Assembly (NCBI RefSeq): GCF_000276665.1
Contig: NW_004955417.1
Coordinates: 13,683,420 to 13,747,419, forward strand
Direction: 5' to 3'
Length of the DNA stretch: 64,000 bases
DNA from: Chinchilla lanigera
Lineage: Eukaryota; Chordata; Mammalia; Rodentia; Chinchillidae
Part shown: positions 1 through 11,269 of the stretch, piece by piece
How the letters are laid out: every line of letters starts with the position of its first letter
How positions within the stretch are numbered: the first letter of the stretch is position 1
Made by a program: the position numbers and the translations under genes
Notes under the pieces: model-generated
What the model saw: the letters and a program-made list of their open reading frames with translations, nothing else
What the model was told of the DNA's origin: nothing
The model's database searches: none

Positions 1-549
1 TCCTCCCTCGGAACGCAGAGCCTTGACTGAGTTGAAACCCAGAACACCTTCTGAGAAATGGGGCTCCGGGGCCAAGCCCAGCAGGCTGGTGGAGCAGGCA
101 GGATGTGGTGTCCCCTTTGGTCACTCTCAGAGGCCCGGCCCTGGGAGGAGCAAGGCAGGAGGCCCAGATGCTCTCGAAGTCACTCAGCACTCATCGCCAC
201 AGGGAAGAATCTTACGCTGTTTAGTGAAAACGTGTGGGATTCATTTGGTTGAAAGAATGAATTCAACTTGAACTAACTTTGAAAAGGAGGGGACCGTATT
301 ACATCACTTATAGAAACACGAACGTGGCTTGCTTTCATTGCTTCCCTTCTTTTCTGGTCCATGGGGCAGGATTCCTGGCCTAGGGTGGCCCCCAGGTTTA
401 TCTGCCCTCAGTTTGAGGCCCCCACCCCCCAGATTTGGCTAAGTGCTAGTTCCTCAACACCAACGAAAGACTCTGATTGTCAAACACTGTACCAGTCAAT
501 AGGGGCCAGGACTGGGGCCACCTCAGACCACCAGGGAGTTCCCACAAAC

Positions 550-694
550 TTTTTTGTTTTTATTTTTTTGAGACAGGGTCTCACTACAGTTCAGCCTGGC
601 CCTGAACTCACTATGTGGCCTCAAACTCTTGGTGATCCTCCTGCCTCAGCCTCCCGAGTGCTGGGATTACAGGTGTGCACCACCAGGCTTGGCT
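550..694 (-). repeat. B1-like SINE (7SL-derived), antisense
   Basis: A T-rich start is followed by GAGACAGGGTCTC and ends with GTGCTGGGATTACAGG and the CACCA...GGCTTGGC 5' end, the reverse complement of a B1/Alu-type head. Confidence 0.85.
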
Positions 695-856
695 GGCAGT
701 TCCCACAGTTGCCAGGCATTGTGATGAGAAAGAAGCATTGTTTTTAGAAAATGGGGAGCTATGCTGACCAAATAGCAGGGGACTGGGGTACAGGCTGCTG
801 GCTCCTAATCCAGTGCTCTTCATGGAACCGAGTCACAACCTCCTGAGTCCAGTTTC

Positions 857-949
857 TTTTTTTTTTTTTTTTTCTGGTACCAAGAATTGAACTCACGACC
901 TTGCGCTTGCCAGACAGGCGCTGTGCGGCTGAGCTAAATCCCCAGCCCC
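857..949 (-). repeat. ID-like SINE (tRNA-derived), antisense
   Basis: Poly(T) then GGTACCAAGAATTGAACTC, the box B complement, and GAGCTAAATCCCCAGCCCC, the box A side. Flanks CCAGTTTCTTTTT and CTAGTTTCTTTTT form a near-perfect target-site duplication. Confidence 0.88.
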
Positions 950-999
950 TCTAGTTTCTTTTTAAATGGAACCTGGCCAAAATAAACCGGAGCCATAAG

Positions 1000-1990
1000 C
1001 TGCCACTCCCAAACCTGTGCAACAGCTCCTCGATCTCCATCTGCCAGGTCAGGAAAGTGGACTTGAGGGAAAGGAAGCGGCTCCTACAGCTGGGCTTCCA
1101 GGCGCTGCGTCTGTAGAAGTCGCCGCCTCCCCACTATGCTGCCCGCCGGCCACTGCGCTTCGGCTCTCAGCCTCGCGGCTCCTGTCTTCCCTGCCCAGTC
1201 AGGGTCCCCTAAGGCGGCAGACACCAGGCTCATCCTGGGCGGCCTGCGCAACATGGCTGTGGGGCTGGCCGCACACTGCTGCCCTCACCCAGGGAGACGG
1301 TGCCCTTGCTGAGGTCCTGGGGCTGACTGCACTCCTGCAGTCCAGGGAGACAAGACAGCCTTCCAGGTCGCAGGGTGCCCTAGCTCCTCCCACCTGGAAA
1401 TGGAGGGAGGACACGCTTATTTTGGCTCGCAGTTTAGAGGTCTCAGTCCAAGTTCCACTGGCTCCAAGGCAGGGGCCGGCAGAGGGGCCTGGCGGAGGGG
1501 CCTTGCGAGGCCAGCTGCTCGCCACATGGCGGGAAGCAGAGAGGGGCCCCGGGGGGAGCCGGGAGGCAGATGCCATCCCTCCAGGCCAGTGACCGTCCTC
1601 CTCCCCCGACCCTGCCTTCTAATAGCAAGCGGGCTATTAGATCCCCGTGATCCAGCCACCTTTTGAAAGCTCCACGTTGGAGCTCGGGAGGCTTTGGGGA
1701 GACATCCAGATATAAATCCTAACGCAAGGCGCCCCCCTCTGAAAAGCTGAAAGGGTGGTAATTTGGAGGGGCTAGGAATGCGCCTCTCATGCCTGGCTGG
1801 GTGAGCCTTGTTGGGAGGCGCCGAGGCCGCAGCTATTCAAGCCAGGCGCCCGGCCTGGAGAAGTGGTGCGCATGCGCTCTGGGAGCCGCGCCTGGGAACG
1901 CTGTCTCAGCCCTGCGCAAGTGAAGCCCTGAAGCTGCGCGACTGCTGACCACCGGGGAGAGGGCTGCATAAAAGGAGGAGTGGCCACATG
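1000..1990. promoter_or_regulatory. GC-rich intronic block with NRF1-type palindrome and TATA-like box
   Basis: Non-repetitive GC-rich sequence with scattered CpGs. At 1868-1877 it carries GCGCATGCGC, a perfect palindromic match to the NRF1 consensus. A related TGCGCAAG follows near 1912, and CATAAAAGG at about 1967-1975 resembles a TATA box. The arrangement could be a plus-strand intronic promoter 2.4 kb before EGF1, or an enhancer. Activity is inferred only from motifs. Confidence 0.35.
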
Positions 1991-2083
1991 ACCCATGGAT
2001 AAAGAATCAAGAGAGGTGGACTAGATCTCATAGTGCTGGACCAGTCTATGACACAGCTGGTTTTTACTGTTCGAGTTGATTTT

Positions 2084-2186
2084 TTTTTTTTTTTTTTTTT
2101 TGTTTTTTTTCAGTACCGGGAACCGAACTCACGACCTTCCGCTTGCCAGGCAGGCGCTTTTGCCGCTGAGCTAAATCCCCAGCCCC
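2084..2186 (-). repeat. ID-like SINE, antisense
   Basis: Long poly(T), then CAGTACCGGGAACCGAACTC and GAGCTAAATCCCCAGCCCC. The flanks TGTTCGAGTTGATTTT and TGTTTGAGTTGATTTT are a 16-bp target-site duplication with one mismatch. Confidence 0.9.
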
Positions 2187-2332
2187 TGTTTGAGTTGATT
2201 TTGTTCCATAGCGTCGTTGTGAACACTGAATTAAGGAGTCCCGAACCTCTGATCCTTCGTGAAAGCCGGCTTAGGTTCCTGTGAGCCTCCACTCCTGTAA
2301 CGTTTTGGTCAATGGGTCAATCTGTCGGCTTG

Positions 2333-2415
2333 CTTTTTTTTTTTGGTGCCGGGAATGGAACTCAGGACCTTCCGTCTGCCGGGCACTGTGCCACTGAGCT
2401 ATAACCCTGGCCCCC
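2333..2415 (-). repeat. ID-like SINE, antisense, diverged
   Basis: Poly(T), GGTGCCGGGAATGGAACTCA, then CACTGAGCTATAACCCTGGCCCC: same family as the neighbouring copy but with more substitutions. Confidence 0.85.
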
Positions 2416-3009
2416 ACCTTGTTTTACATGTGTTTCAATTTAAAGGCAATTTATTCAATATGTATTATTATATCCATTAATATTAATCAAGTAATATTCA
2501 TTATATACATTAATATGGAACTCATGGCTAGCAAAGATAGAACTTGTGCCAGAAGGAAGCTTATTTTAACACATATTTTCCCCAAAAGACCTTTTTGCAC
2601 CTAGGAACCCTAGACAGCACTTCACCATTTCAAATAGCAAAATCACCCATAAAAAAGGACAAAAATGCAAAAAAACACGACACTAAATAGACCATGGAAA
2701 AGACATTTGTTTATAGTATGGAATGTGAGCGTTAAATTAAGAAAACAGTGTTTGACTTCAGCTGAGGACATGAATACCAGGTGACAAATTTTCCACCCCT
2801 CTGAGCATGTTCACGCAGAGCTGTGACTGTGCCATCAGTACTGATCTGGGGTTACAAAGAAATTTAAGTGAGTAGGCAGATTTGCAGATACGGACTTTGA
2901 ACAACAAGGATCGGCTCCACTGCCTACAGAAAATCTACTCATTTGGAGTTAATCCTAAACACTTCAAGTAAAACACCATGATACTTTTCCTTTGCTATAA
3001 AATGGTTAA

Positions 3010-3150
3010 GAGGTACCCAGCCTCCTCCAGGGACTGGACACGGCTGTAACTACTTTACAGTCTTGGATACTTTAACCCTTACAAGGCCTTCATGAGGTTG
3101 GTCCTATTTGTATTCCCATTTTATATAAAGAGTTTTAAAAATTGCTCAGG
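3010..3150 (-). repeat. MIR-like remnant, antisense
   Basis: The pattern CTACTTTACAG...TTTAACCCTTACAAGGCC...CCCATTTTATATAAAG matches the reverse complement of the MIR core and tail, heavily diverged. Confidence 0.5.
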
Positions 3151-4019
3151 GTTACAAAAAAAGATGTGTCTCTTACTCCGTAGTAAAAATGACGATTGGA
3201 GTTAATCAGCAAACTTTCCTAATGTTATTGTATACTAATAGGGACTGAAACATAGCCATACACTCAGAACAATAAATTCTAAATTGTACGAAACAGTTTT
3301 ACTCTGTTACCTCATGTATTGCCCAGCATATAGTGATGTATACGTAAGATAAATTTCATCAATAGCCAAATTTTTCTAAGTGCTCGATAAATGGGATTGT
3401 TCTTAGCTTTTGAATGCTCCCTTTACTTTAGCTTCATAAAATTATTTTTTGCATAAAGGCGTCTTTTCTGTTTGTGAGAACTTTTGCACAACTTGTTCTG
3501 TGTGCAGTGATGCTTGTTAATTTTAAATATGTTCGACTTGCATTATGTTGAGGGAAATCATAAATTAAGCTGTGAAAACAAAAGAGACCCTGATGGGCTC
3601 CTGATAACGCAAAAATCTGTGCATCTGAAAGCTGAAGTACTGTCCTGCAGAAACAAAACGCAGAAATATTTTAAACTGAATCATAAAAATTATGGCAATG
3701 TGAAGCATATGAATGCACTGTTACTCCAAAAATATCTTTGCATACTTTTACATGCTTAAAAAAATTCCACTGTTCTTAGAATTTAACAAACAATCCTGGG
3801 AAACTGTTGGTTCTTTAACACATTCTTATTTAATTGGTAGCGCTTCCTCCCACCCCACTGCTGCCTACAGAAAATCTACTTATTAACCAGAGCACCTCTG
3901 ATCTTCCTGCCTCTGAGTGTTGTTATTAAATTGAATTGGAAATTTTTGTTTTTATAGGTTAAAAACAATCAGCTATCAGCAACTTTATAGAGAGTAATTC
4001 AGCATAACAATTTCCCCAC

Positions 4020-4163
4020 CTTTTGAGACGGGGTCTCACTCCCGTATGTATGTAGTTCAGGCTGGCCTTGAATTCACTATGTAGCCCAGGCTTGCACGAA
4101 TCCTCCTGCTTCAGCCTCCTTAGTGCTGGGATTACAGGTACGTGTGCCCCTCTCTATGCCCGG
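4020..4163 (-). repeat. B1-like SINE, antisense
   Basis: TTTTGAGACGGGGTCTCACT through GTGCTGGGATTACAGG to ATGCCCGGC. It ends about 210 bp before the EGF1 acceptor. Confidence 0.82.
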
Positions 4164-4374
4164 CAACACCATTTCCTTTGCCTCTACACTGCATGGCTCT
4201 TTATATATTGCTGATGCCATTTATCTGGCCCTCTCTTGTCTGCAGTGGATCGGAAACCCCCTTGAGGGTAGGGACTGCAGCTTGTTTACAGTGTAGGATC
4301 TGAATAACTGCTGGGAGGAGTGAGGTTCACGAAGGCATCACAGCCCCCTTAACTTCCTGTGTCTTCCCTTTCAG

Positions 4375-4497
4375 CTGTCCACATGTGCAGCGTCCTGGAG
4401 CACAAGTGCGCCCACTTCTGCATCAACACGCCCGGCTCGTACGTGTGTAGGTGCAAACAAGGCTACATTCTCAACGCGGACCAGGAGACCTGCAGGA
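4375..4497 (+). CDS. MATN2: Matrilin-2 exon, EGF-like domain 1
   Basis: A 123-bp internal exon, phase 1 at both ends. The acceptor is TTCCCTTTCAG ending at 4374 and the donor GTAAGT runs 4498-4503. It encodes a complete EGF-like module with all six cysteines in order C-x6-C-x3-C-x8-C-x1-C-x12-C, starting [11 protein letters not shown] and ending DQETCR. The loop [12 protein letters not shown] fits the C-x-[DN]-x4-[FY]-x-C-x-C consensus for Asp/Asn beta-hydroxylation. Known role: EGF modules of matrilin-2 form a spacer between the two VWA domains in the extracellular matrix. The hanging A at the end joins TC of the next exon to give Ile. In matrilin-2 this is the first EGF after VWA1. The reading frame continues past the donor to a stop in the intron, as expected for an internal exon. 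Confidence 0.97.
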
Positions 4498-4828
4498 GTA
4501 AGTTTGCTTTGCTAACGCACTGCACACTCCTCTTGTTCCCTGGGCTTACCTTGCTCCCTGTAGTCCTTCACCCAACCCACTCACCACCTCCCTGAAGCCA
4601 GAAACAAGGTTTGTGTGACCCCGCCCCCACTCGGCCATCACTGGGCCTAGGCCAGAGCTGGCACGTGGTGAGGCATTGCAGAGTGTGGCAGATTGGTGGA
4701 GACAGCCCCTTTGCATGTGAGCTGGACCTTTTCCCTCTCCGTCTCTTCAGGGAGAGCCGCTGAAGAGCCTTTTCATCTGCTGTCTTCATTAACGACACCG
4801 AGAGACACTGCTTTCTTATTTTATTCTC

Positions 4829-4993
4829 TTTATTTTTTATTTTTTGGTCTTTTTGAGACAGGGTCTTGCTATGCAGTTCAGGCTGGACTTGAGCTCACTT
4901 TGTAGCCCAGGCTGGTCTCGAACTTGCAGCAATCCTCCTGCCTCAGCCTCCCGAGTGCAGGATTACAGGCGTGCGCCACCACGCCCAGCCTCG
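4829..4993 (-). repeat. B1-like SINE, antisense, with target-site duplication
   Basis: T-rich stretch, TTTTTGAGACAGGGTCTTGC, and GATTACAGGCGTGCGCCACCAC. The flanks TATTTTATTCTC at 4817-4828 and 4994-5005 are a perfect 12-bp duplication. Confidence 0.9.
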
Positions 4994-6599
4994 TATTTTA
5001 TTCTCCTTGCTAAAGCGTGGGCTTGGGAAGAGTTACTAACCTTAGCTCAGAATGGATTTTCAAGGTCTGTTTTAGCGGTGTGTAGGACTCTGTTTGCTTT
5101 GGTGAAGATGCTTTATTGGCCTCCTAAATTAAAGAAAAAAAAGGGGCAAATAGATACAAAGAGTTAGCATTCACATTCTCCTTTTTGGCCAGGCCCCAAG
5201 GAGTAGCTACTGTACTGATATTTGAGCTAGCAAATGTCAAGGGTATTCCCCGCCTTGATGGACTGAATCACCCGCTCCTTGAGTCGGTACCCTTACTTCT
5301 TTTTAAGTTGTGAGTATAGCCGCTGTCCCTGTGGGCAGACTGCCAGGCCACCAAGCAAGGCCTCAGGAAGCCAGGCCTGCACAGAGCATACAGAACTCGG
5401 CTCATCTGGCGTGTAGTTCGCACAGTACATAATGGTTATTATACCGCATGGCAAGCAATTAAGCATTCATGGGAAGTGGTTTGTACAAATGGCTATAATT
5501 AATGTCGTATTTATAGAGCTAAGCCACACTACCCATTTTTCTTCTCACTTTCCAGTTTCAGGGTTGAGTGGTTGGCTGGAGGCCCTCTCGCTCCCCAAGA
5601 TTAGGGAACTTCTGCTTGCCTCCTTCCAGTGCTGTGGAGCCCTCCGGACTCTGAGGGCCTGGGGACTCGGTGCTGTGGGGTCCCTCTCAGACCACACGAC
5701 CCAGGTTGAGTGCAGCCAGAATCACCCTCATCTCCCACTGGAAGTTCTGACTTCTGACGCTTCCTCAGGACCCACCACAAAAATCACTCCCAACAAATGC
5801 TCCTGGATTCTATAGAACTTTCTGAAGAACCCAGAGGCCTGGGAAAGACCATCTTGCCTCACCTTACTGATCCGCAGACAACCTGAGTTCCTTAGCGTCC
5901 TCTCGTCCTCTTCGGGGACACCCAGCCTCCCACCATCTGGCCTGTCCCACCCCCTTTCCATCCTTAGCAGCACAAGGAATTCCTTTCCTTGTCTCATCTC
6001 CAGAGCTTGGCTGGGAGCTGGGCAGCTGCCAGGGTGCATTTTCTACGGGCTGGCTTAGCCCAGCCAGAGGAATTCTCACACCAGCTGAAACCACAAAAAG
6101 CTGTCCCTCTGAACTCAGCAGCAGCCCCGCCCCACCCCACGCAGGCCCTGGTGTCCCTGGATGCAGATGTTGAAGCCTGGGCTGTAGACCCAGGATTTGG
6201 GGAGAGCAGGCAGGCCCAGGTGGAAGAGGGACCGGAGTCCAGGACTAAGAACCAGCCGCAACGCCACTCCTAGGCGCACCTCAGATTTAAGCCAACTGGT
6301 GTGGCTTTTCAAAGAGCTTCTGACCCCCTGTGGCTACATGCTGAAGTCAATAGTCCCAGGCAGTGAGGGGGCCAGTGGGGAGGACCTAGCCTGGGGAAAA
6401 GGGAAGGAGCTGGGACATGGTGTCCCATCCAGCCAGCCTACCAGCGAGCCTGCAGCAGCTAAGCTGGCTTTCTCTTCAGCAGCAGACATAGCGTAATAGA
6501 TGCGCAGTTGCTTCTCCATCAGGGAAAGATCGTGTCAATCACTCTTCTGCCTTCCTGAAGTTAGAAGGCACCTGACATTATCACCAGATGCGGCCGCCT

Positions 6600-6740
6600 C
6601 ACTGGGAGCTGGTCACTTGAACTCCTTGACTCAGTTTCCTCACCCATACATCGGGAACGGCAGTGACAGATACTTCTTACCTCAAGGGCCTTGTCAGCCC
6701 CTGTGCTGGTCTAGTGGACAGTTAAAGCTGGGCCACCCTT
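6600..6740 (+). repeat. MIR-like remnant
   Basis: GACTCAGTTTCCTCACCCATACATCGGGAACGG followed by CTTACCTCAAGGGCC resembles the MIR 3' half in sense orientation. Confidence 0.5.
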
Positions 6741-7129
6741 GACTATCCCTAATGCCACCAGCGGCCCTCACAGGGGCCTGGAGAGCAATGAGGTGTGTCT
6801 ATTTCTGTGTCTCTTTTCCTGTCCTAGGTGTAGCTGCATGGTCACCCTGATGGGAGGCAACCCTCATTCCTTCTGTGTGCACTGATTGTTTCATTCACTT
6901 TGTGTTTACTGCCTGCGGGTGAGAAGAGACGCTATACCAGGCAGCACGTGCAGCCCGGAAATCCAACAGGGAAGAAGGCAGCAGGGCTGCTATGTTTTGC
7001 AGCTTCTGCTCTTGCCTGGGGGTGAATGAGATAAACGTCACTCACCCCCAGGTCATCAGAGCCACCAGCGCCTGCAGCCACATCCCGCTTTGCGCAGGAC
7101 GCGTGGGCAGAGCTAACCATGGCCACTTC

Positions 7130-7290
7130 TGGGTTTACTGTGCACCAGGAGCTCCCTGGGTGTTTCACATCTGTTGTCTCCTTTCATTCTCAGAACGAGT
7201 CCTTAAGGTAGCTTTTATCACTGCTGTTGTACACAAAGGGAAAAGAAGGAACAGAAATTTAGTCAAGCTCACGTGGCTAGCAATGTGACC
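7130..7290 (-). repeat. MIR-like remnant, antisense
   Basis: The pattern of TTTCACATCTGTTGTCTCCTTTCATTCTCA, a TAAGGTAG-type core and a diverged tail resembles the reverse complement of MIR. Confidence 0.45.
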
Positions 7291-8160
7291 AAACCAGCAT
7301 CCAAATCCTCTTAGTCACTGCTCCATTCCATCCCATGATCCTTGAAGGCCCCCAGATGGCAGCCGGGCAGGCCTGCAGCCAGGGGACCTTCTCCCAGCCT
7401 AGGACAGACAGGCCCACAGCGCGTAGGTCCTGAGGAGACCAGAATGAATTCACCAGGACTCGCATGCAACTGGTTGTTGGTTCCCCGAGTCCCCTGCCAG
7501 CAGCTGTCCTTGCACAAAGTGAGAGTGAGAAGGAAGCCCCTTGGGCAGCTTCCTTCAGACACATACACGCTACACGTGTGTACCGCGTGCGTCCCCACCA
7601 CGCTGTATTCAGCTGTGCCTGTGTGGAGAGGGGAGGCAGAACAGCCCATTCACAGATTCTCTGAGTGGGGATGGACCTTCTCTCTCCAGCATCTAACTCC
7701 TTCTCCTACAGGGCCCAGAATTCCGCCCCTGCCCATGCTCCGGAGGGGCAGTGGCTCTAAGAACAAGGTCACTGCAAAGGACCTGGATCCTGTAGCCATC
7801 CTATATCCATCCATCCTGGATGGCCTGGGTGAGCTAACATCTTGCACTCTGTAATTTCCACCTTTGACCCTATTTCTCCCATGTGAAGCTGTATGTCGCC
7901 AGAGTTGCTTACTAGTCCAAATATAAAGAGAAGTCTTTCAGTTATTAAAAATGCTATTCCACCCACTCCACTCGTCCTCATTAATCTTCTTCTTTTCAGG
8001 AAAAGTACAAACCCATCTTTAGATGCCCTGGTTTCGGGTCTCTTCCCTGTCCAGGTAACTCTGTTTTGTGTGCCCTTCTGTTTAAAGGAAGTGCCCTAAA
8101 GAGTCTTACTTGGCAAGATCAGTGCTTTAGATGAAGAGCATTAAAGAATCTTACCTTCCA

Positions 8161-8314
8161 GCCAGGCATGGTGTTGCACGCCTGTAATCTGAGCACTAGG
8201 GAGGCTGAGGCAGGAGGATCGTTGCATGTTTGAGGCCAGCGTGGGCTATAAAGAGAGCTTAAGACTGGCCTACACAGCGAGACCCTGTCTCAAAAAAAAA
8301 AAAAAGAAAAAAGA
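8161..8314 (+). repeat. B1-like SINE with internal duplication
   Basis: GCCAGGCATGGTGTTGCACGCCTGTAATC through GAGACCCTGTCTC and an A-rich tail. The middle has two related GGCC(A)GC-G-GGCTA units, the duplicated form seen in most B1-like copies here. Confidence 0.9.
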
Positions 8315-8524
8315 CTCTTTCCTTAGAGTCTGCTCATATAGGCAATTTGGAATTACAGTACTGGGAGTCAACATTGTGGATTCTTTCTGCCTTTCAGAAA
8401 ATCTTCCCTATCCAGTACCATCTATGCAAAGGGACTAGTGTACTGCTAGGACAACAGAAGTTTCTGTCCTTCCTTTTTCTTACTTAAGAAAAGGTGGGGA
8501 CGAGAAAATTTCATGACATGAGCT

Positions 8525-8683
8525 CTTCTTTTTTCTTTTTAGTACTGAGGAAGTAACCCAGGGCTTCAGCACTGAGCTGCATCTCCATTCTTTCTTTTTT
8601 AGTTTTTGAGATAGGGTCTTACTAAGCTGCCCAGGCTGGGCTCAAGTGTAGGGGTTACAGGAATTACTACTGTATCCCGCTGA
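8525..8683 (-). repeat. Composite ID/B1 SINE (B4-like), antisense
   Basis: An ID-like antisense piece (AGTACTGAGGAAGTAACCCA, ACTGAGCTGCATCTCC) joins directly to a B1-like antisense piece (TTTTTGAGATAGGGTCTTAC, GGGGTTACAGG). It is old and diverged. Confidence 0.65.
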
Positions 8684-9039
8684 AATGTGCCCCTTCCTCA
8701 CATGCCTCCTTTTTCTTTATACACCTTGTGAGTAAGGAACTTCCCCTGCCTTTTGGAACATTGAATTTATCTGGGAGCTGTGTAAGTGCAACATTTATAA
8801 AACTTCATTTGGCAGAAATGTAAACCTATACAGATTTCCTTCTCAGTCTCTCTCTTTGTTCTGCCTCAGTAACCATACTAAGTATATTTTATTGCCCATG
8901 TGCTTTGGAAATGTTCCTGGCAGTGTTTTTCCAAGCTACAGAAGTGATTTAATAGCTTTTATGTTAATTTACACAAGGATCATGATCCAGAAAAATGGTT
9001 GCATTATTAGAGATAGGAAGGAAAACTGTAACCAACAAC

Positions 9040-9717
9040 CTTCATGAATTTACACTCAAAAATTCTTAACAAAAATTCTACTTAGAAAATAGAATCCAAT
9101 AATATTGTTTGTAAAAAGAATAATACATCAAGACCAAAAATGATTTATCTCATGAATTCAAAGTTGGCTTAATATTCAAAAATCAGTGTAATTCACCATA
9201 CTGACAAGCTAAAAGAAAAAAAAGATATCATCTCACTAGATGCAAAAAAAGGTAGTAATCTCTAACTCATTCATGATAAAACTGTCAGCAAAGTAGGAGT
9301 AAAAAGGAAATGCCTCAACCCAATAAACAGCATCTATAGAAAAATCTACAGTTAACATACTGAAAGGTGAATGATAATGAAAGGATTTAGAGGTCACACG
9401 GGTTTTGGAAAAATCCATGAAAGGGAAGGAAATTGTCTATTAGATTATGTGATTGCCTATGTAAGAAAGCTAAAGGAATCTTTTAAAAAACTGATAAATT
9501 TAGCAAGGTTGTAAGATAAAAAGTCAATATACAAAATTATTTTATTGTATTTCTGTATACTGTTAATGAAAATATTGGTATTTTTAAAAATACCATTTAT
9601 AATGGCATAAAATATGTAAAGTAGGGATGAATTTTAAAAGATATGTATGATCTATACACTAAAGAATAAAAAGATTTTTGAAATAAAGACGACCTAAGTA
9701 AATGGAGGATACACTGT
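9040..9717 (+). repeat. L1 ORF2-region remnant, 5' part
   Basis: A-rich sequence resembling decayed L1 ORF2 3' end (for example TCATGAATTCAAAGTTGGCTT and ATCATCTCACTAGATGCA). The frame is destroyed by stops. It is interrupted at 9718 by a solo LTR and appears to resume after 10078. Confidence 0.7.
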
Positions 9718-10078
9718 TGTTATGGTTTAAATCTGTGTGTCCCCCCAAAGCCTCAAGCGGCCAGGCTTGAGGGGCAGGCTATTAGAGTTTGAATATGGGT
9801 GTGAGAGCTGCACCCGCCCGGGAGTGGATAGTTTGCATATGTAAGGGAGAGGAAAAGAGTGCTTGGGGCATTCCTCCCTGATTCCGCCCTGGTGTGTGCT
9901 TGCGGCTTAGCTGTGTTCTGCCGCCCTGAGCTAGCTCTTTGCCATGTGCCACTCTGCCTTATAATCTGCCAAGTACGGACTGATACTTCCACGAACTGTA
10001 AGCGAAATAAACCTTTCCTTCCTCAATTTTGGGCGTCAGGTATTTTGTCCCAGCAGTGAGAAAAAAGTAACCAAGACA
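9718..10078 (+). mobile_element. Solo LTR, ERVL-MaLR-like, with 5-bp duplication
   Basis: A 361-bp element begins TGTTATGGTTTAAAT and ends AAGTAACCAAGACA, with a GTGTCCCCCCAAAGCC block and an AATAAACCTTTCCTT polyadenylation region, as in MaLR LTRs. ACTGT is repeated exactly at 9713-9717 and 10079-10083, the 5-bp target-site duplication of this class. It sits inside an older L1. It is non-coding. Confidence 0.9.
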
Positions 10079-10083
10079 ACTGT

Positions 10084-10580
10084 ATTATGGATTTTAAAGA
10101 AATGAACAACTCAGTGGGGGTCAGGGATATAGCTCAGTGGCACAGCACCTGCCTAATAAGCTCAAGGTCGTGTGTTCGATTCCTAGTATCACAACAACAA
10201 CAACAACAACAGCAAAACCCTCAGTGGCTCTTCATCAGCAGGCAGATGAATATCACGCTGTGCAGCAGCCTGAACACAACTCAGAGGGATTGCTGAATGA
10301 AAAAAACAAAACAAAACAGAGAGAGAATACCTGCTTGTAATTCTCCTGAGGTAAAATTTTAGAAAAATGGCACCTAGGCCCTAATGCCAGCAAGCAGATT
10401 TGTGACTGTCTGCAGCTGAAGCGAGGGCAGAGGAGTGACTGATTACAGACTGGCACGGGGACCTTGGGGTGATGGCTGTGCTCTTTACTTTGATTGTGGT
10501 GATGTTCTGTTGATACATCCAGTTTATACACTGCACACCTTACATGTGTGCGCTGATTGGATGCCGATTACATCTTAGTA
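10084..10580 (+). repeat. L1 3' end remnant (after LTR insertion)
   Basis: TGGCTGTGCTCTTTACTTTGATTGTGGTGATG, a diverged TTTATACACTGCACACC and TTACATCTTAGTAAAGCTG match the 3' untranslated end of old mammalian L1. An ID-like SINE at 10117-10213 lies within it. Confidence 0.65.
10117..10213 (+). repeat. ID-like SINE with (AAC)n tail
   Basis: GGGATATAGCTCAGTGGCACAGCACC (box A) and GTGTGTTCGATTCCTAGTATCA (box B side), then (CAA)n at about 10191-10210. AACTCAGTGG before and CCTCAGTGGC after suggest a duplication of CTCAGTGG. Confidence 0.85.
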
Positions 10581-11023
10581 AAGCTGGCATGTATAAATCA
10601 GAGCAAACGGTGCTCAGACAACACTGCAAGAAAAAGGATGGCAGGCGGCGCCTTGGTGCTCAGCGGGCTACCCCGCTGGAATAGCTTAAGGCACCAGTGG
10701 GGAAGAATGGGAGCTGGGTCAGATGATGGCGCCGATGAATCCTCAGGCTGGGTTCCCAGCAGTGTCTTTTTGTGGCAGGGAGCTGGACACAGATGTCGTG
10801 CCAGCCAGTTTACTGCACTGGGGCTGGCGACACCTATGCCCTAGATTAGGAGCCAGAGTGCGCCAAAGATGTTAGCATTCATTTCTTCATTCTTGTGAAC
10901 ACTCCTCCATGGGCCAGGGACACTGTTGGGACATTTCCCAACATTTGAGACCTAAGAAACAGATTTTGGCTTCCCCTGTGATCTACACGCGGAGAATAGG
11001 ACTTGAAAGCTGCACACACCCCT

Positions 11024-11164
11024 CCCCTTGAGACAGGGTCTCTATGTAGTTTAGGCAGGCCTTGAACTCACTGTGTAGCCCAGGCTGGCCTCAGACTTGT
11101 TGTGGTCCTCCTGCCTTGGCCTCTGGGGCACCGGGATTACAGGCGTGCGCCACCACTCCCGGCT
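11024..11164 (-). repeat. B1-like SINE, antisense
   Basis: CCTTGAGACAGGGTCTCTATG through CGGGATTACAGGCGTGCGCCACCACTCCCGGC. Confidence 0.87.
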
Positions 11165-11269
11165 TCAGTTTATACTTTGAGGCAGTTCCTTCAATTTAGT
11201 GTATGCTTCTGCAGAAATGCACAGAATTAATTGGAGACCACAGCAACACTCGCAGCTCCAGGGAAAAGA

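Larger units (their letters stand above)
1..4374 (+). other. MATN2: Intron upstream of EGF1 exon (5' end outside window)
   Basis: No coding exon was found. SINEs lie at 550-694, 857-949, 2084-2186, 2333-2415 and 4020-4163. A GC-rich, CpG-containing non-repetitive stretch covers about 1010-1990. An antisense MIR-like remnant lies at about 3010-3150. AT-rich sequence with no recognised feature fills 2420-3000 and 3160-4018. The intron ends with a pyrimidine-rich tract and AG at 4373-4374. Confidence 0.85.

Noticed and set aside
1017..1592. 191-codon plus frame in the GC-rich block before EGF1
   Set aside because: Low-complexity, Pro/Ala/Gly/Arg-rich translation with overlapping frames on both strands, as expected from base composition. 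No recognisable domain.
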